From NCBI RefSeq assembly GCF_030409685.1, contig NZ_JAUFQJ010000004.1:682001-746000 (forward strand): a stretch of DNA of 64,000 nt, written 5' to 3'. Below are positions 1 through 8,696 of the stretch, piece by piece. The stretch comes from Ferruginibacter paludis (lineage in GTDB: Bacteria; Bacteroidota; Bacteroidia; Chitinophagales; Chitinophagaceae). A program made the position numbers and the translations under genes. The notes beneath the pieces were generated by a model. That model saw nothing but the letters and a program-made list of their open reading frames with translations, had not been told where the DNA came from and did no database searches. Positions within the stretch are counted from its first letter, which is position 1. Every line of letters starts with the position of its first letter.

Positions 1-66
1 CACATTTACGAAAAGCTGCATGTAGGCAACCGGATACAGGCTGTAAATAAATACTTTGGGCGATAA
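1..66 (+). CDS. LuxR-type response regulator, C-terminal end only (partial)
   Basis: Only the last 21 codons are inside the window. They read HIYEKLHVGNRIQAVNKYFGR and then a TAA stop. This matches the last two helices of a LuxR/NarL DNA-binding domain, where the recognition helix ends in a K-L-x-V-x-x-R-x-x-A-V pattern. The gene is therefore probably a two-component response regulator acting as a cytoplasmic transcription factor, but its receiver domain and partner kinase lie outside the window. A hairpin terminator follows 32 bases after the stop. Confidence 0.7.
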   Translation, partial: HIYEKLHVGNRIQAVNKYFGR

Positions 67-98
67 GAAATTTCACAGCCCTTTTACAACCAGTTGAG

Positions 99-120
99 CC
101 TCCGTAACAGGAGGTTTTTT
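99..120 (+). terminator. Intrinsic terminator after the LuxR-type gene
   Basis: CCTCC, a six-base loop GTAACA, then GGAGG and six T residues. It lies between two genes that converge on it. The T-run is on the plus strand, so it serves the regulator gene. Confidence 0.75.
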
Positions 121-121
121 A

Positions 122-643
122 TTACAGGAACTTCCAGAACCAGTTATCTGTTTGTGGTGTATTGCCGATGGGGAAATCATGCCTGTGGCCAGAGTCTGCA
201 AAGCCATATTTACCATAAAATTTTTGCGCCCGCATGTTGTGCTCCCAAACACCCAGCCACAAACATTTGTATTGGTGTTTGATTGCGTAATCCTGGTAAA
301 AATCCATTAACTGCTGCGCTATTTTTTTCCCGTGAAACTCTTTTATAACATACAACCTTTTCAGCTCAAGCGATTTCCATTTTTTTACTTCTGCCCAGCT
401 GCTGTAATCTTCCATAAAACGGATATATCCAACGGGCTCTCCGTTTACTTCTGCAAAAAAAAACATATCCCTTTCATCACTCAGTTCAGCCTGAACCTGA
501 GGCAGGTTATAATATTGTTCCAAGTAAAGCTGCATGTCTTCTTCCGTGCAGGTGCCGGTAAAAGTATCATAAAATGTTTGCCTCGCAATTTTAGCCATCA
601 CCGGTGCATCCTGTAATAAAATTCTCCTGATAGTTATCTCCAT
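122..643 (-). CDS. GNAT-family N-acetyltransferase (PaiA-like)
   Basis: A 173-residue cytoplasmic acetyltransferase that would move an acetyl group from acetyl-CoA to an amine. The GNAT fold shows in the acetyl-CoA loop around HGKKIAQQL (residues 104-112), in WLGVWEHN (129-136) and in FYGKYGF (142-148). The ending, with a PQTDNW stretch, resembles the PaiA spermidine/spermine acetyltransferase group, so a polyamine substrate is possible but not shown. The open frame extends 21 codons further upstream into the neighbouring gene; I chose the internal ATG because the conserved domain begins right there and it leaves a 22-base gap. It is the last gene of the minus-strand series. Confidence 0.85.
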   Translation of the reverse strand: MEITIRRILLQDAPVMAKIARQTFYDTFTGTCTEEDMQLYLEQYYNLPQVQAELSDERDMFFFAEVNGEPVGYIRFMEDYSSWAEVKKWKSLELKRLYVIKEFHGKKIAQQLMDFYQDYAIKHQYKCLWLGVWEHNMRAQKFYGKYGFADSGHRHDFPIGNTPQTDNWFWKFL

Positions 644-665
644 AATCAAATGTGTAATTAAAAAT

Positions 666-2594
666 TTACCAGTGCAATTCCAGCATATTGTTTTTCTGAT
701 CCACATCCGCCATTCGTTTGGTTGGATCTATTTCTATCTTTTTTATATCCATCAAACGGCGTTTAAATTCGATCGTATAGGTAGGATGTGTCCACCGCCA
801 TTCTCCATCCACAATTCTTGGTGCCTTATCCTCTGCAGGCTTTTCTCCAAACATCAGGTTTAGAGGAATGTAGTGCTGTTCGGTTGTTCCATCTTTAAAT
901 GTAAGCTGTAAATCAATCGGCATGGGCATTTGACCAATACGACGCAGTCTTATTTTTGAAATACCATTTTCTTCCCACAAACTGTCAATTGAATAGTCAA
1001 TTTTTTTGGTAGTGCTGCACCAGTATTCTTTGTACCAATCCAGTTTAAGGCCGCTGACATTTTCTGCAATTTGTATAAAATCAGCTGCGTTTGGATGTTT
1101 AAAGTGCCATTGTTTATAATACTCAAGCAAAATTTTATCTCTTGTTGCAGCGCTGGTAATGTAGCCCAGCTGTTCAAGAAATACAGCTCCTTTACTATAG
1201 GCAGCATTGCTGTAACCAACATTGGTGTTAAAGTGATCGGCGTGCGTTGTGAGCGGTTCTTCCCAATCGCTTCTAGCAATAAAATAATACGCCCGGTAAT
1301 TGTTATAATGCTCTAGTGGCAGCAAGGCTGCTGCTGAATCAAGTGATTTAATAAAGGCCGGATTAGAAGCGTTTTTTACCCTCGTAACTTTCTCCCGGTA
1401 GTAGCCTTCCACCAGGTCACTTGCAAACTCGGTAAAGCCTTCATCCATCCAGGCATACAGGCTTTCATTGGTGCCCAGCATCATCTGGTACCAGCTGTGC
1501 ATCCATTCATGAAAAACAGTACCCAGACTTGGTCCACTAAGCAAGGTGCCCATCGGATATTCCATACCGCCGTCTCCACCATGAATAAATGAATATTGCG
1601 GATAAGGATACTTTCCAAATTTACTTTCCATAAAAGGCAATACCGTTACAGCTGCATTGGCAACCGTTTCCCATGCCTCATCATTGGCCGCATCATTTTC
1701 TTTATACTTGTAGAGCACATTGAGTACAGGCCCACCGTTTGGCATTTTACGCACCAGGTGTTTGTATTCCGGGTCGGCAGCCCACATAAAATCATGTACA
1801 TTATTTGCAACAAAATGCCAGCTACGTTTGGGCTTTGCCGTAGGCTTCAGCTCGGAACCTGCAACATCATATCCCCAGCCAATTTCAGCTGCATTTACTA
1901 GTATACCGCTGCCGCCTAATTTGTAGTTTTTATCAATATTAATCGTCACGTCAAAATCGCCCCAAACCCCATAAAATTCCCTTGCCACATAGGGCGTAGG
2001 ATGCCAGCCTTCATAATCATACTCACACAATTTCGGGTACCATTGGCTCATGCTGTACCGCACACCTGTCGTCGGATTATCTCTTCCACTTCGCCTTACC
2101 TGCAATGGAATTTGTGCTTCAAATTCCATATCAAAAACAACTGAGCTTTTAGGTGCGATTGGCTTGGTAAGATTTACTTGCAGAATTGTTTCGTGATATT
2201 TAAATGGCTGAGCGATGCCATTCATTTTCAAAGAGATAATTTTCTGGTAACCAATTTCAGCTGGTGTTAATTTGCTGATACGGTCTTTTACCCTGCCATC
2301 CCAATCCGGTCTTCCGTTTACCAACGTTTTACCCAACTCCCTGCTGCGCACATCCATGCTGCTGTTGGGTTGAAAAGCATTGAAATAAAGATGATAAAAT
2401 ACTCTCTTCAGTACATCCGGAGAATTGTTAGTGTATACCAGTTTTTGTTTACCAGTGAATTGGTTGCTTACATCATCCACATCCACGGTCATTGTATATT
2501 TTACACGCTGCTGCCATCTGTCTGCTTGTGCAACCAGGGTTATATTTCCTATGATAAACAACAACATCAAAACAAAAATTTTCTTCATACTCAT
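666..2594 (-). CDS. M1-family zinc metallopeptidase (gluzincin), exported
   Basis: A 642-residue aminopeptidase-like enzyme. An N-terminal hydrophobic signal ending in LVAQ predicts export to the periplasm or envelope. The zinc site is HEWMH (His362, Glu363, His366) followed after exactly 18 residues by Glu385. The substrate-binding GGMEYP motif lies at 342-347. This is the full M1 signature, so peptide hydrolysis from the N-terminus is the likely role. Two ATGs lie two codons apart; the second, which gives an MKKIF start, is equally likely. It follows rsmI by 48 bases on the same strand and precedes the acetyltransferase. Confidence 0.92.
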   Translation of the reverse strand: MSMKKIFVLMLLFIIGNITLVAQADRWQQRVKYTMTVDVDDVSNQFTGKQKLVYTNNSPDVLKRVFYHLYFNAFQPNSSMDVRSRELGKTLVNGRPDWDGRVKDRISKLTPAEIGYQKIISLKMNGIAQPFKYHETILQVNLTKPIAPKSSVVFDMEFEAQIPLQVRRSGRDNPTTGVRYSMSQWYPKLCEYDYEGWHPTPYVAREFYGVWGDFDVTINIDKNYKLGGSGILVNAAEIGWGYDVAGSELKPTAKPKRSWHFVANNVHDFMWAADPEYKHLVRKMPNGGPVLNVLYKYKENDAANDEAWETVANAAVTVLPFMESKFGKYPYPQYSFIHGGDGGMEYPMGTLLSGPSLGTVFHEWMHSWYQMMLGTNESLYAWMDEGFTEFASDLVEGYYREKVTRVKNASNPAFIKSLDSAAALLPLEHYNNYRAYYFIARSDWEEPLTTHADHFNTNVGYSNAAYSKGAVFLEQLGYITSAATRDKILLEYYKQWHFKHPNAADFIQIAENVSGLKLDWYKEYWCSTTKKIDYSIDSLWEENGISKIRLRRIGQMPMPIDLQLTFKDGTTEQHYIPLNLMFGEKPAEDKAPRIVDGEWRWTHPTYTIEFKRRLMDIKKIEIDPTKRMADVDQKNNMLELHW

Positions 2595-2642
2595 TTGATT
2601 TTAAAGTAAATTTCAACAGGCAGCAATTGCAATTATTTATAC

Positions 2643-3308
2643 TCATTGAACACCCTGAACCACAATTACTATTTCCCCCTTTACAGGCTTGCTGTTAAAA
2701 TGATCGTGTACCTCTTGTAATGTTCCCCGCTTATTTTCTTCAAATTTTTTAGTCAGTTCACGGCTAACACAACAAAGCCGGTCAGCGCCAAAATATTCAA
2801 TAAAGTCATGCAGGGTTTTTACCAACCGCATGGGACTTTCATAAAATACCATCGTGCGTTCTTCCAACGCCATCTTTTTTAAGAATGTTTGTCTTCCTTT
2901 TTTCAATGGTAAAAATCCTTCGAAACAGAAACTGGTAATGGGCAATCCGCTGTTTACAAGTGCCGGCACAAAGGCGGTGGCACCTGGTAAACATTCCACT
3001 TTTATGTCTTGCTTTACACATTCCCTCACCAACAAAAAAGCTGGGTCGCTGATACCTGGTGTGCCCGCATCTGTAAGCAGGGCCATTGTTTTGCCGGCCT
3101 GCAATTGCTCAGCGAGGTGGTGAATAATTTTATGCTCATTGTGCTGATGGTATGGTGTAAGCGGCTTATGAATTTGGTAATGCTGTAGCAGTACCGATGA
3201 AGTACGGGTGTCTTCCGCCAGTATTAAATCAACCGATTTTAACACCTCAATCGCCCTGAAAGTTATATCAGCCAGGTTACCGATGGGCGTGGGAACAATG
3301 TAAAGCAT
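2643..3308 (-). CDS. rsmI: 16S rRNA (cytidine-1402-2'-O)-methyltransferase RsmI
   Basis: A 221-residue SAM-dependent tetrapyrrole-methylase-fold enzyme. In the known family it methylates the 2'-OH of C1402 in the ribosomal P site. Hallmarks are PTPIGNLADIT near the N-terminus, EDTR (32-35), DAGTPGISDPA (80-90), LPGA (107-110) and FEGFLP (129-134). It is shorter than the enterobacterial protein, which carries an extra C-terminal part. It lies 113 bases downstream of purS. That spacer holds only a weak 7-bp palindrome (3345-3363) and no clear promoter. Confidence 0.93.
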   Translation of the reverse strand: MLYIVPTPIGNLADITFRAIEVLKSVDLILAEDTRTSSVLLQHYQIHKPLTPYHQHNEHKIIHHLAEQLQAGKTMALLTDAGTPGISDPAFLLVRECVKQDIKVECLPGATAFVPALVNSGLPITSFCFEGFLPLKKGRQTFLKKMALEERTMVFYESPMRLVKTLHDFIEYFGADRLCCVSRELTKKFEENKRGTLQEVHDHFNSKPVKGEIVIVVQGVQ

Positions 3309-3421
3309 ATTTTTTTGATGTGCTGATTTGCTAATCTGATAAAGTGCAGCTATATCAGCTGCAACGGCTTGCGCTCTTAGAAAGATGCTTGTAATAGCAG
3401 GTTAGTAAATCCGCCAATTTG

Positions 3422-3667
3422 CTATTTGATTTCTACCTCAAACATTTCCATTACCTGGTTAGCCAATAATTTCTTTGCCGCTTCTTCGGCTATCTGCGCA
3501 GCAGCATCTGCGCTGTCTGCTTCTACCTGGAGGGTAATATTTTTTCCAATGCGAACATCCTTGATACCATTCAGTCCAAGATTTGCAAGCCCGCCCATTA
3601 CGGCCTTTCCCTGCGGATCTAACAATTCTTTTAGCGGCATTACTTTTACCTGTGCAGTGAAGATCAT
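3422..3667 (-). CDS. purS: Phosphoribosylformylglycinamidine synthase subunit PurS
   Basis: An 81-residue protein with the PurS pattern: an N-terminal strand ending in VKVMPLKELLDPQGKA, then GLNGIKDVRIGKNITLQVE and a C-terminal Ala-rich helix (AAAQIAEEAAKKLLANQ). PurS bridges small-type PurL and PurQ in the fourth step of de novo purine synthesis. Its ATG overlaps the TGA of pssA by four bases (ATGA), which implies translational coupling. No purL or purQ is nearby, so the complex must be assembled from distant genes. Confidence 0.9.
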   Translation of the reverse strand: MIFTAQVKVMPLKELLDPQGKAVMGGLANLGLNGIKDVRIGKNITLQVEADSADAAAQIAEEAAKKLLANQVMEMFEVEIK

Positions 3668-4434
3668 GTTGTAGTTTTATTTTTGAGCGCCAAAGATAAA
3701 ATAATGTAAGCAATGAAAACAACCGGTACGGCAAGCCATTTCAATAAAACTGCGGAAATCAGTGTAATTGCTATCAATATTATTTTAGGCATATTATTTT
3801 TTACCGTGTAATCTTTAAACTTCATAGCCATTATCGGTAGTTTGCTTACCATTAGCCAACTAAGCAAAATGATAAGAGCGTATAAAAACCATTTATTTAA
3901 TATCACGTTATATACGGCGTCCGAATTGCTGTACCAGTATATTAAAGGTAATGAGGCTACTACTAAACCTGCAGCTGGTATTGGCACCCCTTTAAAACCG
4001 TAGGCCTGGGAGGTATCGATATTAAATCTTGCGAGCCGGTAGGCACCGGCGCAGGTGAAAATGAATGCCGGCAGTAATAATAAAATGGAGGCTTCTATAC
4101 CATCTGCATCTTTTATATATCCCATCCGTAAAAATTGGTAAAGTATAATGCCGGGTGCCACGCCAAAACTTGCCATATCCGCCAGCGAATCCAATTGCTT
4201 GCCCATCTCAGAACAAATATTGAGCGCACGGGCAACAAAGCCATCTAAAAAATCAACTACAGCCGCAATGGCTATAAACAAAGAGGCTAAACAAATATTC
4301 TCTTTTAATTTTATAAACTGCTCCCCTTCCTTTGTGTACACAACATCGATTCCATTTTGCAAAGCAAAAACAATCGCTATACAACCAAAGAATAAATTGA
4401 GCAGGGTAAATAAATTGGAAATGTGTTTTTTCAT
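3664..4434 (-). CDS. pssA: CDP-diacylglycerol-serine O-phosphatidyltransferase
   Basis: A 256-residue integral membrane enzyme that makes phosphatidylserine, the precursor of phosphatidylethanolamine. The CDP-alcohol phosphotransferase signature D-x2-D-G-x2-A-R-x8-G-x3-D-x3-D is complete from Asp61 to Asp86. Hydrophobic segments occupy about 8-25, 47-60, 95-120 and most of the last 90 residues. It sits six bases after the proline aminopeptidase and overlaps purS by four bases, so the three genes are probably co-transcribed. Confidence 0.93.
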   Translation of the reverse strand: MKKHISNLFTLLNLFFGCIAIVFALQNGIDVVYTKEGEQFIKLKENICLASLFIAIAAVVDFLDGFVARALNICSEMGKQLDSLADMASFGVAPGIILYQFLRMGYIKDADGIEASILLLLPAFIFTCAGAYRLARFNIDTSQAYGFKGVPIPAAGLVVASLPLIYWYSNSDAVYNVILNKWFLYALIILLSWLMVSKLPIMAMKFKDYTVKNNMPKIILIAITLISAVLLKWLAVPVVFIAYIILSLALKNKTTT

Positions 4435-4440
4435 TGCTGG

Positions 4441-5733
4441 TTATCGCTTTTTCATCAATGATTCAATCTCATCAACTGTTATTGGAATATTTTTCATCAG
4501 GTCTTTATTACCATTCTTTGTGATCCAGAAATTGTTCTCGATGCGCACGCCCATCTGTTCTTCCTCGATATAAATACCTGGTTCAATTGTAAATACCATT
4601 CCGGCTTTTATGGGCGCTGTCCGGGTGCCGAGGTCGTGCACATCTATGCCCAGGTGATGTGAAATGCCATGGTACAAATACTTGCGGTACGCCCTGTTAT
4701 CCGGATCTTCATTTTTGATATCCGATTTTTTAAGCAGACCGATCTTTTGAAAAATACTGGTCGCTTCTGCTCCCACCTTATCAGTATAGTCAACAATGCT
4801 TATGCCCGGTTTTAGAATAGAGGCTGCAAAATGGTGTAAATGTAAACAGGCATTGTAGACTATTTTTTGCCGTTTGGTAAACTTGCCATTTACAGGTACC
4901 GTCCTGGTCAGGTCTGCGCAATAATTTCCGTAGCCTGCACCAAAATCCATCAGCACCATGTCTCCGTCTTTGCATTCCCTGTTGTTTTCTACATAATGCA
5001 ACGTTCTCGCCCTGTCGCCGCTTGCTATAATGGAGCTATAAGCTTCGCCAGTTGCCCGTTGCGATAAAAATGAATGCACTATTTCGGCTTCAATTTCATA
5101 TTCCATAACACCTGGTTTTATAAAGCCGAGCAGGCGCCTGAAGGCAACTTCGGTGATGTCGATTGCTTTTTGTATCACCTCCACTTCGAGTACTGTCTTA
5201 ACCGCCCGCAGGTCTTTTAATATAACAGCACTTCGTTTATATTGGTGTAACGGGTAACGTGACCGCATCATTTCTGCGTAGCGATAATCTCTTACCGGTA
5301 CCAGGTTGGCCTTACGATCATTCTCATTTGTATTAAGGTAGATCAAATCTGCTAAATGTATCCATGGTTGCAATACTCCATCCAATACATCTAACCAAAC
5401 GATGGTGGTAATTCCCGAGATGGCGGTTGCTTCTTTCACTCTTAACCTGTGCCCATCCCATTTTTCTTTCAATTCGTTTGGCCTTACCAGCACCAGTACT
5501 TCCCGGTATTTAGGATCGGGATTATCCGGAAATAAAATCAACATGGTATCTTCCTGCTCTATGCCAGTAAGCCAAACCAGGTCTGCATTTTGTTTGAACC
5601 GGTGAACGGCATCGCCATTGTAAGGCAATTCATCATTGCTGTTAAAAATTGCGATGGCATTTTTATCCATTCTTTCCACAAAACGCTTTCTGTTTTGAAT
5701 AAAAATGCCGGCATTTAAAGGAAGGTATTTCAT
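4441..5733 (-). CDS. pepP: Xaa-Pro aminopeptidase (M24B family)
   Basis: A 430-residue enzyme that removes an N-terminal residue preceding proline. All five dinuclear metal ligands of the pita-bread fold are present: Asp263 (MDFG), Asp274 (ADLTR), His359 (GISH), Glu384 (IEPG) and Glu399 (RIEN). The creatinase-type N-terminal domain covers about residues 1-170. The open frame reaches ten codons further upstream, but the internal ATG giving MKYLPLNAG is the typical family start. No signal peptide is seen, so it is cytoplasmic. It precedes pssA by six bases. Confidence 0.92.
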   Translation of the reverse strand: MKYLPLNAGIFIQNRKRFVERMDKNAIAIFNSNDELPYNGDAVHRFKQNADLVWLTGIEQEDTMLILFPDNPDPKYREVLVLVRPNELKEKWDGHRLRVKEATAISGITTIVWLDVLDGVLQPWIHLADLIYLNTNENDRKANLVPVRDYRYAEMMRSRYPLHQYKRSAVILKDLRAVKTVLEVEVIQKAIDITEVAFRRLLGFIKPGVMEYEIEAEIVHSFLSQRATGEAYSSIIASGDRARTLHYVENNRECKDGDMVLMDFGAGYGNYCADLTRTVPVNGKFTKRQKIVYNACLHLHHFAASILKPGISIVDYTDKVGAEATSIFQKIGLLKKSDIKNEDPDNRAYRKYLYHGISHHLGIDVHDLGTRTAPIKAGMVFTIEPGIYIEEEQMGVRIENNFWITKNGNKDLMKNIPITVDEIESLMKKR

Positions 5734-5872
5734 GAAATATTTTTTACCGCTTGCAATATACATTTTTAAAGCCTTGCGTAAAAAACAGGTTTATTGCATA
5801 GCAGTCAGGCAAAGAAAAATAGTGGTTACTGAAAGTAATCTTATATCAAACAGCTACTTATTTTTGAACCCG

Positions 5873-6526
5873 TCATAGTTGCATTTCCGGTATTTCATGA
5901 TCGACTATAAGCCGGCCGGCAGTTTTGGCGATGATTTCCTTTACGCTTACACCGGGCGCTCTTTCCATTAATCTGAACCCGGCCGGAGTTATGTCCAATA
6001 CTGCAAGATCTGTAACAATTTTTTTTACGCAGCCAATACCTGTCAGTGGCAAAACACAATGAGGAAGTAATTTTGATTCTCCTTTTGGATTGGTATGCAT
6101 CATGGCAACAATGATATTTTTTGCACTTGCTACGAGGTCCATAGCACCGCCCATACCTTTCACCATCTTGCCAGGTATTTTCCAATTGGCGATATCACCT
6201 GTATCACTTACTTCCATCGCCCCTAAAATAGTAAGGTCAACCTTGCCTGCCCGTATCATTCCAAAACTCATTGCACTGTCAAAAAAAGAAGAACCTGCTA
6301 CCGTTGTAATTGTTTGTTTGCCGGCATTGATCAGGTCAGGATCTTCCTGGCCTTCAAACGGAAAGGGTCCCATACCCAATAGCCCGTTTTCACTTTGTAA
6401 CACTACTTTTATATTTTCAGGGATATAATTAGCGACCAGTGTGGGGATACCGATGCCGAGGTTAACGTAGTAGCCGTCTTTCAATTCTTTTGCCAGCCTT
6501 TGCGCTATCTGATTTTTATCAAGCAT
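5873..6526 (-). CDS. scoB: 3-oxoacid CoA-transferase, subunit B
   Basis: A 217-residue beta subunit of succinyl-CoA:3-ketoacid CoA-transferase, which activates acetoacetate with CoA from succinyl-CoA. The catalytic glutamate is Glu46 in SENGLLGMGP. The family stretch around LGAMEVS, the IPGKMVKGMGGAMDL segment and the C-terminal APGVSV motif are all present. It follows scoA by 34 bases on the same strand, the usual two-gene arrangement. A 139-base spacer without an obvious terminator separates it from pepP. Confidence 0.93.
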   Translation of the reverse strand: MLDKNQIAQRLAKELKDGYYVNLGIGIPTLVANYIPENIKVVLQSENGLLGMGPFPFEGQEDPDLINAGKQTITTVAGSSFFDSAMSFGMIRAGKVDLTILGAMEVSDTGDIANWKIPGKMVKGMGGAMDLVASAKNIIVAMMHTNPKGESKLLPHCVLPLTGIGCVKKIVTDLAVLDITPAGFRLMERAPGVSVKEIIAKTAGRLIVDHEIPEMQL

Positions 6527-6560
6527 ACAATTAATTTGCTGTTGAAGGAATGCATAAGTA

Positions 6561-7268
6561 TCAGGATAATTTTCTTACTGTGCGTTGTTCTATTCTTTTT
6601 TCATAATTAATCCCTTTAAAAATACGATGTACATAAATGCCGGGCGTATGCACCTGGTTTGGATCCAATTCACCTGCAGGTACCAATTCCTCCACTTCTG
6701 CGATGGTTATCTTACCAGCCATCGCCATCAGCGGATTAAAATTACGGGCAGTTTCTTTAAAAATCAGGTTGCCTTCTGTATCGCCTTTCCAGGCTTTTAT
6801 AAAAGCGAAGTCTGCTTCAAAAGCATATTCAAGCAAGTATTCTTTATTATTAAATGTTCGTACTTCTTTTCCAATGGCTACTTCGGTACCAACACCGGCT
6901 GGCGTAAAGATCGCCGGCATTCCATACCCGGCCGCCATACACCTGGTGGCCAGTGTACCCTGGGGTATTAACTCTACTTCCAGTTCTCCGCTAAGCAGCT
7001 GTCTTTCGAATTCGGCATTTTCGCCCACATAAGACGATATCATTTTCCTTACGAGCTTTCTTTGCAATAGCAATCCAATACCAAAGTCGTCTACACCGGC
7101 ATTGTTGGCAATACAAGTTAAATTTTTTGTGCCCTTTTGCACCAGCGCTGCAATACAATTTTCGGGAATACCACATAAACCAAACCCACCAAACATGGCT
7201 GTTGCTCCATCAAAAACATCATTTAGGGCTTCGGCTGCGTTGGCGTACACTTTTTCCATAACAATCAT
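6561..7268 (-). CDS. scoA: 3-oxoacid CoA-transferase, subunit A
   Basis: A 235-residue alpha subunit that pairs with ScoB. The CoA-binding glycine-rich segment reads GGFGLCGIPENCI near residue 27, followed by NNAGVDDFGIG and the GTLATRCMAAGYGMPAIFTP region that are typical of the family. An alternative ATG three codons downstream would also give a good start. It is ten bases from the preceding DUF4296 lipoprotein gene, so it is probably in one transcript with the bamD-porD group, although the functions are unrelated. Confidence 0.92.
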   Translation of the reverse strand: MIVMEKVYANAAEALNDVFDGATAMFGGFGLCGIPENCIAALVQKGTKNLTCIANNAGVDDFGIGLLLQRKLVRKMISSYVGENAEFERQLLSGELEVELIPQGTLATRCMAAGYGMPAIFTPAGVGTEVAIGKEVRTFNNKEYLLEYAFEADFAFIKAWKGDTEGNLIFKETARNFNPLMAMAGKITIAEVEELVPAGELDPNQVHTPGIYVHRIFKGINYEKRIEQRTVRKLS

Positions 7269-7278
7269 TTTAGTGAGA

Positions 7279-7773
7279 TTACTTTATCGGGACGGGTCGA
7301 AAAATATGGGTTTCAGTTTTTGCTGAATCAGAAACCGGGGTGCTGGAATATTTCACCCCAGGTATTGGAAGTATCGGCGGAGGTGGCGGCAAGGGCATTA
7401 AGGAAAAAGGCTCCGTGGCAGGTCGCTTGGCGTAGAGAGTGGAGTACTTCTCTCTTTCGCCTCTTAACGTGATACTGTCAAGCAATACACCCATCAATTG
7501 TGTATGCGCATTATAATACTGGTAACTATCATAAAAAATTTTCTCGTTTATATGATGTGCTGCAAACACCTGCTGCTGAAGTTTTGCGTTTTCAAGCGCC
7601 GCGTTTTTCATGCTATCTTTTTTTATAAACTGAGTGGTATATGTTTCAGCACGGATCACATCCCAAAAGACATCCTGCATTTTATCGGGTGTCAGAATCC
7701 CGGATGGCAGTCCTCCATTGGTGTTGCAGCCTGCAAACCAAATCGAAAATAATATCAGTACCGCTATTTTCAT
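7279..7773 (-). CDS. DUF4296-type lipoprotein
   Basis: A 164-residue predicted lipoprotein of unknown function. The signal ends in FAGC, so Cys16 would be lipidated. The next stretch, LTPDKMQDVFWDVIRAE, fits the DUF4296 pattern (a helix with a conserved D-x-x-x-A-E). The C-terminal third is low-complexity, with a run of six prolines. Its start codon shares one base with the stop codon of the PorD-like gene (TAATG). Such proteins are common and conserved in Bacteroidota, but I cannot assign a role. Confidence 0.75.
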   Translation of the reverse strand: MKIAVLILFSIWFAGCNTNGGLPSGILTPDKMQDVFWDVIRAETYTTQFIKKDSMKNAALENAKLQQQVFAAHHINEKIFYDSYQYYNAHTQLMGVLLDSITLRGEREKYSTLYAKRPATEPFSLMPLPPPPPILPIPGVKYSSTPVSDSAKTETHIFRPVPIK

Positions 7774-8696
7774 TACTTCAATTCATCTTTATACCTCGCC
7801 GCATTGGTCATATCCATTTTTTGTAATAGCTCAGATGCCCTGGCCTTATCCTGAGGAGGTGCTTTAGCGAAAATTTTGATCAATTCATTTGCTTTTCCCT
7901 GGAAGAAGAACTGGCTGATCATAGTTGTGGAATTGTCAGCATTAAAACTACTTAGCAGGTTTAATACATTTAGCATTTCTGACCGGGCCTCAGCTTCGTT
8001 TTCAACCATTTTATCTGCTGCCTTTCTATAGTAGCCATAATAAATATCGTGCATGATGGCATAACGGCTATTCTCCATATTTTCAACAAGCCAATACCTG
8101 TTGCGGCGACCATCAAAAGCTTTCCAGCCTGAAATACCCCTGGCTTCCGGAGCGTTATTAACAATGTTTTGCGCCTTTAAAAAATAGGGTGAACCTCCAC
8201 GCAATGCATAGGAATCATAGTCGAATCCTAAAACCATATAAGCATAATAAGCAAATACTGCTGTGAGGTTTGACACTAACCCATCTGACCCCGACACCCT
8301 GTTTTCATTAAATTCCAATTGTTGAAACTCTACATATTTAAAAGTAATATCGGCATCCTGGTAATTGATGATAGGAGACAAGTAAGAAGAGTTAAACACA
8401 GGTCTGCCCGCCTGTATAGTCAACGAAGCAGTGTACACATTCGCATCGGTGCCAGGTTGCAGATTTAATAAAAAGTTACAGTCAATTTTTTCATTTACTA
8501 AAAAATTATCCCCCGTCCATTTATGATTATTTAGAAAAGTATTTAATGCTGTTTGCAGTGTTTGAAAAGTGCTCTTATTTACATTGGTGCCAACCCTGCT
8601 GCTGTTAACGGTTACCCGGGCATTCAATTCCTGGGCTACGGCTATATAACCAGTTAGCATAAAAAATAACAGTAATTTTATTTTGTTATTAAGCAT
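7773..8696 (-). CDS. DUF4835 / PorD-like protein
   Basis: A 307-residue exported protein (signal ending in AVAQ). It matches the DUF4835 family, annotated as PorD of the type IX secretion system. The sequence begins ELNARVTVNSSRV, has a conserved centre YYAYMVLGFDYDSYALRGG and ends in a helical part with NLLSSFNAD. The order bamD, rpoZ, coaBC, DUF4835 is conserved in Bacteroidota and supports the call. It overlaps coaBC by eight bases and the DUF4296 gene by one. Involvement in type IX secretion is family knowledge, not visible here. Confidence 0.82.
   Translation of the reverse strand: MLNNKIKLLLFFMLTGYIAVAQELNARVTVNSSRVGTNVNKSTFQTLQTALNTFLNNHKWTGDNFLVNEKIDCNFLLNLQPGTDANVYTASLTIQAGRPVFNSSYLSPIINYQDADITFKYVEFQQLEFNENRVSGSDGLVSNLTAVFAYYAYMVLGFDYDSYALRGGSPYFLKAQNIVNNAPEARGISGWKAFDGRRNRYWLVENMENSRYAIMHDIYYGYYRKAADKMVENEAEARSEMLNVLNLLSSFNADNSTTMISQFFFQGKANELIKIFAKAPPQDKARASELLQKMDMTNAARYKDELK

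Noticed and set aside
3345..3363. TGCAGCT-ATATC-AGCTGCA palindrome between purS and rsmI
   Set aside because: Only 7 bp, no T-run and no associated promoter; could easily occur by chance, so not listed as a regulatory site.
4148..4573. 141-codon plus-strand open frame
   Set aside because: Antisense to pssA and the start of the next gene; no start signal.
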